The position numbers and the translations under genes are program-made. From assembly GCF_965223525.1 (NCBI RefSeq), contig NZ_OZ245005.1, forward strand, positions 1,674,001 through 1,738,000: DNA of 64,000 nucleotides, in the 5' to 3' direction. The notes under the pieces were generated by a model. It was not told the origin of the DNA and searched no databases. It worked only from the letters and a program-made list of their open reading frames with translations. The first letter of the stretch is position 1; each line of letters starts with the position of its first letter. This document shows positions 7,480 to 15,741 of the stretch, piece after piece. The stretch is from Leptofilum sp965223525 (GTDB taxonomy: Bacteria > Chloroflexota > Anaerolineae > Promineifilales > Promineifilaceae).

Positions 7480-9883
7480 CCCCACGGTGGCCAGTGGATT
7501 GATCCTGGCGCTGCTTTCAGGCTTTATACTCTCGATTTTTGTACCTTTGCTCAACAGGCTGTTGCGCCAGATGACAGGCTGGGCGTTGGCGCTGCTGCCT
7601 TTGGGTCTGTTTGCCTACTTCCTCACTCTGGTGGATGAGGTGGCTAGCGGCCAGCTTTTGGTGGCACAGCTCAACTGGGTACCCAGTCTAGACGTGAACC
7701 TGACGTTTGTGGTGGATGGTTGGAGCCTCTGTTTGGCACTGGTGGTCAGCGGCATGGGGGCATTGGTGATTATTTACGCCAGCAGCTACTTGAAAGACCA
7801 TCCAGAACTCGGCCGTTTTTACACCTTCATCCTCATCTTTATGGCCTCAATGCTGGTGCTGGTGCTGGCCGACAACATCTTTCTCATGTACATTGCCTGG
7901 GAGCTGACGTCACTTTCCTCGTTTTTCCTCATTGGCTTTTACCACGAAAAAGAAAGCTCGCAGCAGGCGGCGTTGCAGGCGTTGCTGGTAACGGGTCTGG
8001 GTGGGTTGCTCATGTTGGCGGGGTTGCTCTGGGCAACGGCCGTTGCTGGCAGCAGCTCGTTCCAACAAATTCAGACGAATCGTGAACTCATTTTGCAAAG
8101 CGCCAGCTTTGTGCCAATTTTGCTGCTGATTTTGCTGGGCGCGTTTACCAAATCGGCTCAGTTCCCCTTCCACTTTTGGCTGCCCAATGCCATGGCTGGC
8201 CCCGCGCCAGTGAGCACTTATCTGCACTCGGCCACGATGGTGAAGGCGGGTGTTTATCTGCTGGGCCGCTTGCAGCCCACACTGGGCAGCAGCGGCGAAT
8301 GGTTTTACATTGTGACCATCGTGGGTGCGGTAACGGCACTGCTGGGGGCGTGGCTTTCCTGGCAGAAGACGGATTTGAAGGAGATTTTGGCGTATTCGAC
8401 GGTGAGCGCATTGGGAACGCTGGTGCTGCTATTGGGATTGGGTACAAAGCTGGCGCTGGAAACGGCCGTTCTCTTCTTGCTTGTTCATGCGCTTTATAAG
8501 GGTGGGCTGTTCATGGCGGCGGGCATCATTGACCATGAAACCGGCACGCGAGACGTGCGCCAGCTAGGTGGCCTGCGGCGCAAAATGCCCTGGACGTTTG
8601 CAGGTGTGCTGCTGGCGGCGGGTTCGATGGCTGGCTTGCCACCATTTTTGGGCTTCATTGGCAAAGAACTGATGTATGAGACGACGCTGGAACTGCCGCT
8701 TTATTCGCTGTTGCTGACGGCCGTGCTGCTGCTGACCAATATTTTGATGGTTACAGCGGCGTTGATTTTGCTGGTACGGCCGTTTTTCGGTCAACTCAAA
8801 GAAGCCCAGCCCCACCACAAAACGCCCCTAAATATGTGGCTGGGGCCAATGATTCTGGGCGTACTGGCTTTGCTGCTTGGTTTGTTTGCCAGCAGCGAGC
8901 CAGTCAGTGACTGGTTGATTTCCCCTGCGACATCGGCGTTGGTGGGCAGCGAGAAGCATCTGCATTTGGCATTGTGGCACGGGCTGACGCCCATGCTGGG
9001 GCTGAGTTTGCTCACCTGGCTGGGTGGTGTGGGCATGTTTCTACTGGTGGAGCGGCTACGGCCAGGGAGCGTACGTTTGGATACGGCCGTGGGCCAAATC
9101 GGGCCAGAAAAGTGGTACGGTTGGCTGCTCGACGGCACGATGGGAACGGCCGCCTGGTTCACCCAGAAGTTCCAAAATGGCAAGCTGCGTTACTACCTGC
9201 TGTACGTCATGGTCACTACCCTGGTTTTTGTGGGCAGTACGCTTATTTTTCGCACCAATATTGCCTGGGAATCCCTGAATCTGACGCCGCTGCGCCTGCC
9301 AGAACTGATTTTGGCGGTGGTGCTGTTGGCGGCGGTGGCCTTGGTGGTGCGGGTGGAGTCTCGGCTGACGGCCGTGGCTGGCCTCGGCGTTATTGGCTAC
9401 AGCATCGCCGTTTTCTACATCTTGTTTAGTGCGCCAGATTTGGCGATGACCCAGTTTTCAATTGAAACATTGACTGTCATTTTGTTTGTGCTGGTGCTTT
9501 ACCGCCTGCCCCGTTTTGAGCTATTTAGCTCCCGCCGCACTCGCCTGCGAGATGGGCTGATGGCGGGCTTTGTGGGTATTCTTATGGCGGGGTTAACGCT
9601 GATGACGCAACTGGTTCACGTACAGGGCGCCTCAGAGCTTACAGACTTTTTTATTCGCAGTGCAGAACCATTGGCCAAGGGACACAATATCGTCAATGTT
9701 ATTTTGGTGGATTTTCGCGGCCTAGACACGATGGTGGAGATTACCGTGCTTTCTGTCGCGGCGATTGGGGTGTATGGCTTGCTAAAGTCACGCGCTTTGT
9801 ATCTAGAACGTAATGGCAAAACGGCCGTTACCCAGCTAAACCAATCCGCAGAACAGGAACCCACACACGAGGAGGCTGCCTAA
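7472..9883 (+). CDS. mrpA: Mrp Na+/H+ antiporter subunit A
   Basis: Largest subunit of the multisubunit cation/proton antiporter, 803 residues when started at the ATG at 7472 (MVNPTVASGLILALLSG); longer in-frame starts would overlap the CBS gene deeply and read nonsense. The N-terminal two thirds is a NuoL-like proton-translocating domain with LPNAMAGPAPVSTYLHSATM, the quinone/antiporter signature, and a conserved Lys-rich hinge. The C-terminus carries the extra MbhD/MbhE-like membrane domains (about residues 620-790, with FSAPDLAMTQFSIETLTVIL) that distinguish MrpA from MrpD and NuoL. About 20 membrane helices. It is followed immediately (TAAATG) by mrpB. Confidence 0.95.
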   Translation: MVNPTVASGLILALLSGFILSIFVPLLNRLLRQMTGWALALLPLGLFAYFLTLVDEVASGQLLVAQLNWVPSLDVNLTFVVDGWSLCLALVVSGMGALVIIYASSYLKDHPELGRFYTFILIFMASMLVLVLADNIFLMYIAWELTSLSSFFLIGFYHEKESSQQAALQALLVTGLGGLLMLAGLLWATAVAGSSSFQQIQTNRELILQSASFVPILLLILLGAFTKSAQFPFHFWLPNAMAGPAPVSTYLHSATMVKAGVYLLGRLQPTLGSSGEWFYIVTIVGAVTALLGAWLSWQKTDLKEILAYSTVSALGTLVLLLGLGTKLALETAVLFLLVHALYKGGLFMAAGIIDHETGTRDVRQLGGLRRKMPWTFAGVLLAAGSMAGLPPFLGFIGKELMYETTLELPLYSLLLTAVLLLTNILMVTAALILLVRPFFGQLKEAQPHHKTPLNMWLGPMILGVLALLLGLFASSEPVSDWLISPATSALVGSEKHLHLALWHGLTPMLGLSLLTWLGGVGMFLLVERLRPGSVRLDTAVGQIGPEKWYGWLLDGTMGTAAWFTQKFQNGKLRYYLLYVMVTTLVFVGSTLIFRTNIAWESLNLTPLRLPELILAVVLLAAVALVVRVESRLTAVAGLGVIGYSIAVFYILFSAPDLAMTQFSIETLTVILFVLVLYRLPRFELFSSRRTRLRDGLMAGFVGILMAGLTLMTQLVHVQGASELTDFFIRSAEPLAKGHNIVNVILVDFRGLDTMVEITVLSVAAIGVYGLLKSRALYLERNGKTAVTQLNQSAEQEPTHEEAA

Positions 9884-10321
9884 ATGCGCTCACTGATTTT
9901 AACGACGGCAACGCGCTACCTGCTGCCGCTCATGTTGCTCTTTTCCGTGTTCATCCTGTTTCGTGGGCATGATGATCCGGGTGGCGGCTTTATTGGCGGG
10001 CTAGTAGCCTCGGCTGCCTTTGCCCTGTACGGTTTTGCCTACGGAATGCCAGAGGCGCGGCGAGTGCTGCTGTTTGATCCGCTTAAGCTGATTGGGGTGG
10101 GGTTGCTAACGGCCGTTGCCAGCGGGCTTATTTCACCCATTGTGGAGGGACGGCCGTTTATGGCCTCCATTTGGGGCAAGCAAGAATATGCTGCCCTTGG
10201 CAAGCTGGGCACGCCACTCATGTTCGATATTGGTGTTTACATAACCGTTATTGGCGTAACCTTGCTCATTATTTTGACGTTGGCTGAAGAGGATGGAGAG
10301 CAGGACGAAGGGATTAACTGA
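9884..10321 (+). CDS. mrpB: Mrp antiporter subunit B
   Basis: Membrane subunit of 145 residues with about four helices. The signature FRGHDDPGGGFIGGLVASAA is diagnostic of MnhB/MrpB. The ATG follows the mrpA stop with no gap, and the TGA overlaps the mrpC ATG by one base, so translation is coupled. MrpB packs next to the C-terminal domain of MrpA in the assembled complex. Length and motif are normal for the family. Confidence 0.94.
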   Translation: MRSLILTTATRYLLPLMLLFSVFILFRGHDDPGGGFIGGLVASAAFALYGFAYGMPEARRVLLFDPLKLIGVGLLTAVASGLISPIVEGRPFMASIWGKQEYAALGKLGTPLMFDIGVYITVIGVTLLIILTLAEEDGEQDEGIN

Positions 10322-10671
10322 TGGAAATTGTAATGGCACTTATCGTGGGCACCCTCTATGCGGCTGGCGTTTACATGATCCGGCGGCGCAGCCTGGTCAA
10401 ATTGATTATTGGTCTGGCTCTGATTGGTCATGCCTCCAACATGCTTATTTTTTCAATGGGGGATTTGGTGCGTGGCAATGCCCCCTTACTGCACGAAGGC
10501 GTAGACATTACTACGCTGGCCGATCCGCTGCCGCAGGCACTCATCCTGACGGCGATTGTGATTGGCTTTGGGGCGCAGGCATTTGCCATTGTGCTGATCC
10601 GGCGCGTGTACCAACGCATTGGCACAGATGACATGGACAAAATAACCTCAACGGATCGCATTAACCCATGA
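10321..10671 (+). CDS. mrpC: Mrp antiporter subunit C
   Basis: NuoK-like small membrane subunit of 116 residues with three helices. YMIRRRSLVKLIIGLALIGH and SNMLIFSMG match MnhC/MrpC, including the buried charged positions of NuoK-type proteins. The conserved segment DPLPQALILTAIVIGFGAQA near the end is typical. It overlaps mrpB by 1 nt and mrpD by 4 nt. It forms part of the membrane core of the antiporter. Confidence 0.95.
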   Translation: MEIVMALIVGTLYAAGVYMIRRRSLVKLIIGLALIGHASNMLIFSMGDLVRGNAPLLHEGVDITTLADPLPQALILTAIVIGFGAQAFAIVLIRRVYQRIGTDDMDKITSTDRINP

Positions 10672-12185
10672 TACCGATTAAATTTTTACTGCTGCTACCA
10701 ATCCTGGTGCCTTTTTTCACAGGGATTTTGGCTGTGCTAAGTTGGCATCAGCGCCAGGTGCAGCGGGCATTGAGCGTTGCTGGGTCGCTGCTGCTGTTGC
10801 TAGTGGCTGGTTTGCTGTTTGGCCAGGTGAAGCAGCTAGGCCCCCAGGCGGTGCAAATTGGCAATTGGCAAGCACCCTTTGGCATTACGCTCTATGCTGA
10901 TCTGTTTACGGCCATCATGCTAACGCTGGCGGCACTGATGGGGCTGGTGGTGGGGCTTTATTCGTTGGCCAACATTGATGATATTCGGCAACGGCTGGGA
11001 TTTTATCCACTTTACCAAATGCTGTTGATGGGTGTGTGTGGCTCCTTTTTGGCCGGAGATGTATTCAATCTGTACGTTTGGTTTGAGGTGATGCTCATTG
11101 CCTCGTTTGTGCTGCTGGCCTTGGGCAGCGAGCGGCGGCAGTTGGAAGGGGCCATCAAGTATGTAACGCTGAATTTGATGGCTTCGGCTATTTTTCTGGC
11201 GGCCGTGGGCATTTTGTACGGCGTGGCGGGTTCGCTGAACATGGCAGATTTGGCACTGCGGCTCCGCACGGCGCCGCCCGGTGTGGTGACCACTTTGGCG
11301 ATGATGTTTTTGGTGGCGTTTGGTATTAAGGCGGCGTTGTTCCCTTTGTTTAGCTGGCTGCCCGCTGCCTACCATACCCCGCCAACGGCCGTTTCTGCCA
11401 TTTTTGCGGGGTTGCTTACCAAAGTAGGGGTGTATGCCATCATTCGCGTCTTTACGCTGCTGTTTGTGCATGATCTGGCGTTTACCAACTTTATTTTGCT
11501 TATTCTAGCTGGCCTGACGATGGTGACAGGCGTGTTGGGGGCAGCGTCCCAAAACCATTATCGGCGCATCCTGTCTTTCCACATCTCTAGCCAGATTGGG
11601 TATATGGTGATGGGCTTGGCGTTGTTTACGCCGCTGGCATTGGCGGGGGCGATTTTTTACATCATTCACCACATTATCGTGAAAACCAACCTCTTTTTAA
11701 TTAGCGGAATTACCAATTGGGTGAGCGGCTCTTATGAATTGAAGAAGCTAGGCGGGCTTTATGTGCGGCTGCCGCTGCTGGCTGGGCTGTTTTTACTGTC
11801 TGCGCTATCGCTAGCGGGCATTCCGCCGCTATCTGGCTTTTGGGCCAAATTTACGCTCATTAAGGCAGGCTTGGAGGTGGAGTCTTACGCGATTGTGTTC
11901 ACGGCGTTGGCAGTGAGTTTGCTCACGCTGTATTCGATGATCAAGATTTGGACGCAGGCGTATTGGAAGCAGCAACCAGAAGAGGAAAAACGGCCGTTCC
12001 CCACAAACCAGTCCGGCTGGGTACTTCGCTTTGCCCCAGTGGTTTTGCTGGCTGCTTGCACTGTCACCATTGGGCTGGGTGCTGAATATTTCCTGGAAAT
12101 CGCCACCACAGCTGCCGAACAGTTGCTGAATCCGGCACTGTATGTGCAAACGGTGCTGGGTCAAGCGGTAGGAGGGTTGCCTTAA
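10668..12185 (+). CDS. mrpD: Mrp antiporter subunit D
   Basis: NuoM/NuoN-like proton-translocating subunit of 505 residues with about 14 helices. It shows the antiporter signature around LFSWLPAAYHTPPTAVSAIFAG, the key glutamate-bearing helix (YVWFEVMLIASFVLLALG), the histidine-rich helix (YIIHHIIVKTNLFLISG) and the hinge LAGIPPLSGFWAKFTLIKAG. It lacks the extra C-terminal domain of MrpA. It overlaps mrpC by 4 nt and mrpE by 1 nt. Together with MrpA it provides the paired ion pathways of the complex. Confidence 0.95.
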   Translation: MIPIKFLLLLPILVPFFTGILAVLSWHQRQVQRALSVAGSLLLLLVAGLLFGQVKQLGPQAVQIGNWQAPFGITLYADLFTAIMLTLAALMGLVVGLYSLANIDDIRQRLGFYPLYQMLLMGVCGSFLAGDVFNLYVWFEVMLIASFVLLALGSERRQLEGAIKYVTLNLMASAIFLAAVGILYGVAGSLNMADLALRLRTAPPGVVTTLAMMFLVAFGIKAALFPLFSWLPAAYHTPPTAVSAIFAGLLTKVGVYAIIRVFTLLFVHDLAFTNFILLILAGLTMVTGVLGAASQNHYRRILSFHISSQIGYMVMGLALFTPLALAGAIFYIIHHIIVKTNLFLISGITNWVSGSYELKKLGGLYVRLPLLAGLFLLSALSLAGIPPLSGFWAKFTLIKAGLEVESYAIVFTALAVSLLTLYSMIKIWTQAYWKQQPEEEKRPFPTNQSGWVLRFAPVVLLAACTVTIGLGAEYFLEIATTAAEQLLNPALYVQTVLGQAVGGLP

Positions 12186-12652
12186 TGCTTTTGCTCAATT
12201 TGCTGCTGGCTATTATTTGGGTGTCGTTGACGGGACAGTATGAGGCAAGCAACTTTGCCATGGGCTTTATTTTGGCGTTTTTGGTGTTGCGCCTGACCCA
12301 ACATTCAGCAGCGGCCGTTCGCTACGTGTTTCGGGTGCGTTTGGTCATCTTTTTTGTTGGCTACTTTTTGCGGGAGTTGGTGTTTTCTAGCCTGCGGGTG
12401 GTAGCCTTGGTACTTTCCTTCCGCCCCGCCATGCAGCCGGCCATCGTTGCCATTCCCCTGGATGTGAAATCAGACGCGGCCATAACTTTGCTGGGTAATC
12501 TCATCACGCTCACGCCCGGCACATTGACGCTAGATGTTTCCAGCGACCATAGCACGATGTATGTTCATGCCATTGATGTACGAGACGTCGAGGCGTTCCG
12601 GGCTGGCATTAAGAACGGGTTTGAGCGACGCATTTTGGAGCTTTCGATATGA
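12185..12652 (+). CDS. mrpE: Mrp antiporter subunit E
   Basis: Subunit of 155 residues with two or three N-terminal helices and a cytoplasmic C-terminal domain. The sequence LGNLITLTPGTLTLDVSSDH is the MrpE signature. Translation is coupled to mrpD by a 1-nt overlap and to mrpF by a 4-nt overlap (ATGA). MrpE is needed for full assembly of characterised Mrp complexes. Length and motif are normal. Confidence 0.94.
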   Translation: MLLLNLLLAIIWVSLTGQYEASNFAMGFILAFLVLRLTQHSAAAVRYVFRVRLVIFFVGYFLRELVFSSLRVVALVLSFRPAMQPAIVAIPLDVKSDAAITLLGNLITLTPGTLTLDVSSDHSTMYVHAIDVRDVEAFRAGIKNGFERRILELSI

Positions 12653-12909
12653 ATGAGTGGCTTGGGTACTTTGGTTTAACGTTCCTCATGGTGACGGTGG
12701 CGCTGGCATTTTGGCGAATGCGCCAGGGGCCGAGCTTGCCAGACCGAGTGGTGGCGTTGGATTTGTTGACGACGGTGGGGATTGCGGTTACGGCCGTATA
12801 CGCCATGATTATGAACGAGCCGCTGATTATGGACGTGGCTACCGTGTTGGCACTCATCTCTTTTCTGGGGACGATTGCTTTTGCCTACTACGTGGATTTA
12901 AGGGAGTAA
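12649..12909 (+). CDS. mrpF: Mrp antiporter subunit F
   Basis: Short three-helix membrane subunit of 86 residues. FWRMRQGPSLPDRVVALDLL is the conserved MnhF/MrpF segment, with the invariant Asp and Arg in a membrane helix. MrpF is implicated in Na+ binding and cholate resistance in studied bacteria. It overlaps mrpE by 4 nt and is separated from mrpG by 4 nt. Confidence 0.94.
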   Translation: MNEWLGYFGLTFLMVTVALAFWRMRQGPSLPDRVVALDLLTTVGIAVTAVYAMIMNEPLIMDVATVLALISFLGTIAFAYYVDLRE

Positions 12910-12913
12910 TGAG

Positions 12914-13285
12914 ATGGGTGAAATTGTTGGCACAATTTTAATGTTGCTGGGCGTTCTTTTGATTTTGGTGGCGGGCGTTGGCTTAGTGCGTCTGCCAGAT
13001 TTGTACTTGCGGATGTCTGCTGCTACGAAAGGGGCCACCCTTGGCCTGGCCCTTATTTTATTAGGGGCCGTTACCTTTTTTGGTGAATTAGGCGTTGCTA
13101 GCCGAACCATCGCCACCATTGTGTTTGTCTTTTTAACCGCACCGGTTTCGGCTCATATGATTGGCCGGGCGGCGTACACCAATGGCGTACCGCTGTGGGA
13201 AGGCACTAAGCTGGATGAGTTAGAAGGTCGTTACGACGAACCCGCCCGCATGTTGCACGGCACTAATGCCAGCAAGGAAAGCTGA
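12914..13285 (+). CDS. mrpG: Mrp antiporter subunit G
   Basis: Last subunit of the operon, 123 residues with three helices. GVGLVRLPDLYLRMSAATKG is the MnhG/PhaG signature, and the rest (LTAPVSAHMIGRAAYTNGVP) is also well conserved. The hydrophilic tail of about 30 residues is ordinary. With this gene all seven Mrp subunits are present in canonical order A-G, so the operon is complete. A repeat element follows after 14 nt and no clear T-run terminator is seen. Confidence 0.94.
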   Translation: MGEIVGTILMLLGVLLILVAGVGLVRLPDLYLRMSAATKGATLGLALILLGAVTFFGELGVASRTIATIVFVFLTAPVSAHMIGRAAYTNGVPLWEGTKLDELEGRYDEPARMLHGTNASKES

Positions 13286-13299
13286 TTTTTATAAATTGA

Positions 13300-13368
13300 G
13301 GTAGGGGCAGGTCCCCGTGCCTGCCCAAGTTTGAGTGAGGTCCCCGTGCCTGCCCCTACCATTACCCA
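13300..13368. repeat. Dispersed GGTAGGGGCAGG palindromic repeat, copy 1
   Basis: The element starts GGTAGGGGCAGG and ends TGCCCCTACC, with an internal direct repeat GTCCCCGTGCCTGCCC. The same element occurs at 61.4 kb, and both copies are followed by ATTACCCA. It lies between mrpG and a convergent flavoprotein gene and can form a long stem, so it may end transcription from both sides. Confidence 0.8.
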
Positions 13369-13383
13369 TCATTTATCATTTAT

Positions 13384-14382
13384 TCAAGCATTGAGTAAGT
13401 CGTGTGCAACGGCCAGCCCAGAGAGGGCTGCGCCTTCTACCCTGGGGCCGTTAAACGCATCTCCGGCAAAGGCCAATGGCGGCAGCCCCGCGGCCAGCAA
13501 GGTGCGTTCTGGGTGTAGCGTGGTGGGCAGGGCGTACCGCCATTTGTGAATGTGATATTCCTGGATAGTGCTGTTTTTGCTAAGAAACGGCCGTAACGCC
13601 CGCATAAAAATCCCCACCAACTCTCCCTTCGGTGCTTCATACCACAGTTGGCTCACTGTTGGATTGGCATGTGCCGTCAAGATTTGGGCTTCGGGCGAGA
13701 TGCCCTTGCGCTGATTATCCGCCAGCCAGCTAAGGGTGGCCTCTGGTCGCTGCAAGCCACCCGGCTCTGGCAGCGATACGTCCCCCTCCACCCAAAACAT
13801 GCCAGAAAGGCAAGGCGCGTAGCTGATTTTTTCCAAAACGGCGCGATCTGCTGCGGCTAGCGGCACATTGCCTGCATCCAGCAGAGCCAGCGACTGCGGC
13901 ACGGGTGGCGTGAGGAGGAGGGCGTGGGCTTTGTAGGAACGGCCGTCTGCCACTGTCACTTCCCACCCATCCCCGACGACTTGAATTTGGGTGAGCCTGG
14001 TTTGGTTGTGTACGGTGAGATTGGCGGCAAGATGTTTGGCAACGGCCGTCATTCCTCCTGTAATGGCATAGCGCGGGTATCCATCTCCCTGATTGGTAGC
14101 CACTGCCGAACCATCTGCCCAGCCGCGCGACCATTCAAAAACCAACCCCGCTTGCTGCCACTCATCCACAAATTGCCGAAACTGCGGTTCGCGCACGGTG
14201 AAAAATTGTGCCCCATAATCGCCGCGCCCTGGCCCTAGCCGCCACGTCGCCAAGCGGCCACCAACGCCCTGCGCCTTTTCCACGACAACCACCGATTTTC
14301 CCGCATTTTGCTGCACATTCGCCGCCATCAGGCCAGCCAATCCTGCACCAACTACTAATACATCGAGCAGCTTGTTTTTCAT
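13384..14382 (-). CDS. Renalase-like FAD-dependent amine oxidase
   Basis: Flavoprotein of 332 residues. The ATG at 14382 is preferred over an upstream TTG because GGGGAAA is well placed for it. The N-terminus carries the Rossmann FAD motif VVGAGLAGLMAANVQQNAGK, a ribose-binding Glu (VVVEKAQG) and the GGRLATWR segment found in renalase and amine-oxidase-like proteins; YGAQFFTVR is also typical. The C-terminal FAD-contact segment is LAFAGDAFNGPRVEGAALSG. There is no signal peptide. Family members oxidise reduced or misfolded pyridine nucleotides or amines; the substrate here is not known. It is convergent with the Mrp operon. Confidence 0.83.
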   Translation of the reverse strand: MKNKLLDVLVVGAGLAGLMAANVQQNAGKSVVVVEKAQGVGGRLATWRLGPGRGDYGAQFFTVREPQFRQFVDEWQQAGLVFEWSRGWADGSAVATNQGDGYPRYAITGGMTAVAKHLAANLTVHNQTRLTQIQVVGDGWEVTVADGRSYKAHALLLTPPVPQSLALLDAGNVPLAAADRAVLEKISYAPCLSGMFWVEGDVSLPEPGGLQRPEATLSWLADNQRKGISPEAQILTAHANPTVSQLWYEAPKGELVGIFMRALRPFLSKNSTIQEYHIHKWRYALPTTLHPERTLLAAGLPPLAFAGDAFNGPRVEGAALSGLAVAHDLLNA

Positions 14383-14471
14383 AGGTTTCCCCAATAGTAA
14401 TGCACTCTCGTCAGAGGTTCTTCAGCCAATTTGAACCTCAACATAAAATCTAATTATTCGTTCGGGACATA

Positions 14472-15716
14472 TCAATTTCCACAATTATAACCATTTGGGG
14501 TAAAAGGTAGTCCAGCATTATACTGCTGCGTAAAATGAGCAACATCATCACGCAACCAGGCTAGAGCTTCAGGTGAACTATCAGGCCAATTTGACTCATC
14601 TGCAAATTCCATGAACTTTTCCCATCCAATATCACGTTGCCCCATCTTGTCATACATCAATAGAATACTAACCATTGCACCAATTTGTATATCAGGTTCA
14701 AAAGGATAGCCTGAATCCAGCCACCCCTCCCAAATACTAATTGCATTCGAAAAATCCAATGTTCCATTGGCCGTCCAATCAGCAAATTTCTCACCATCCC
14801 AACCAAAAATCCAAAACGAAAACGGTGAGTGGGGATATAGGCAATCATGACTTGCCCATTGTAAATCAACTACCATTTGATCAGGATATCGGGGATCAAA
14901 TAACCAATAATTCACTGGGCCGGGTAAATTAGACGTCAAATCAATAACGGTATCATCTGCAATCACTTCAAAAATATGCACTTCTCCGCCCGTATAATTA
15001 TTAGCCCACAGAAATGTTACAGGAATATCTGGCTTTCCATTCTCATTAAAATCGCCCCATTCGTATGGAAGACAAAATAACGGGGCATTTATTTCTGCAA
15101 CCTGACCTGATAAATCTGAAATATTGATGTCTGCAATTAACAGCGTTTCTTCATCAGTTGTTTTAAAAAACATTAAATGACAACTATCGCTTGAGAAGAA
15201 ACCATCTTGACTTGCTAATTCATACTGAATGTAAAGATATGTATTTCCATCGGGAAATGTGATGCTTCGTTCAAAAGGGTGGTTTGACGCTGCAAGATTC
15301 GGGCCACCAAATTGCATATTTCCAAATTGACCTTGGTTACTAAAGAATGTATGACTTTCTACTGGGGATTCAAACCTTAAGAGTGGCGCTTGTTGATATC
15401 CTTGTTCAACAAGCGCATCAATGATTTCGTTATTAAACGCAAAAGGTGTAGCCGTAGGTGTTGCGGTTGGAACTGGCGTTTTTGTTGGTGTAGGCGTGTG
15501 CGAAGGCGTAATTGTTGGAGAAGGTGTGGAAGTCAGCGTAGGTTCAGGCGTGTCAGAAGGGATGGGAGTGTTTGAAGGTGCTGGTGTTTGAGAGGGTCTT
15601 GTTGTGGGTGTGCTGGTTTGTATGGGTTCCACATCGCTAGCAATTTCCTCGTGTGTAATCTGACATGCGGTAAACATGAAAGCGAGTAAAAAAATCATGC
15701 AAATCGTTTTTTTCAT
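14472..15716 (-). CDS. Lipoprotein with Thr-Pro linker, unknown function
   Basis: The ATG at 15716 is chosen because GGGGAG precedes it and it begins a perfect lipoprotein signal (MKKTICMIFLLAFMFTAC, Cys18). An upstream start would add 37 arginine-rich residues. Residues about 30-100 are a low-complexity linker of TPT/TPS units, typical of secreted proteins in Chloroflexota. The remaining 310 residues form a globular domain with alternating aromatic and acidic residues (YEWGDFNENGKPDIPVTF). NENGKPDI resembles an FG-GAP/calcium-binding turn. I do not recognise the domain. The segment contains no ACGGCCGT site, and its AT-richness differs from the flanking genes. Confidence 0.75.
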   Translation of the reverse strand: MKKTICMIFLLAFMFTACQITHEEIASDVEPIQTSTPTTRPSQTPAPSNTPIPSDTPEPTLTSTPSPTITPSHTPTPTKTPVPTATPTATPFAFNNEIIDALVEQGYQQAPLLRFESPVESHTFFSNQGQFGNMQFGGPNLAASNHPFERSITFPDGNTYLYIQYELASQDGFFSSDSCHLMFFKTTDEETLLIADINISDLSGQVAEINAPLFCLPYEWGDFNENGKPDIPVTFLWANNYTGGEVHIFEVIADDTVIDLTSNLPGPVNYWLFDPRYPDQMVVDLQWASHDCLYPHSPFSFWIFGWDGEKFADWTANGTLDFSNAISIWEGWLDSGYPFEPDIQIGAMVSILLMYDKMGQRDIGWEKFMEFADESNWPDSSPEALAWLRDDVAHFTQQYNAGLPFTPNGYNCGN

Positions 15717-15741
15717 AACAGACTCCCCGTATAAATTTTGT

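Noticed and set aside
10920..11471. Long antisense open frame of 183 codons over mrpD
   Set aside because: It is the mirror of a strongly conserved membrane protein and is rich in Gln/His/Arg as expected for antisense of Leu/Trp/Ala codons.
15480..15620. Short tandem repeats resembling a CRISPR or minisatellite
   Set aside because: They are codons of the Thr-Pro linker in a lipoprotein; units are irregular and there are no spacers.
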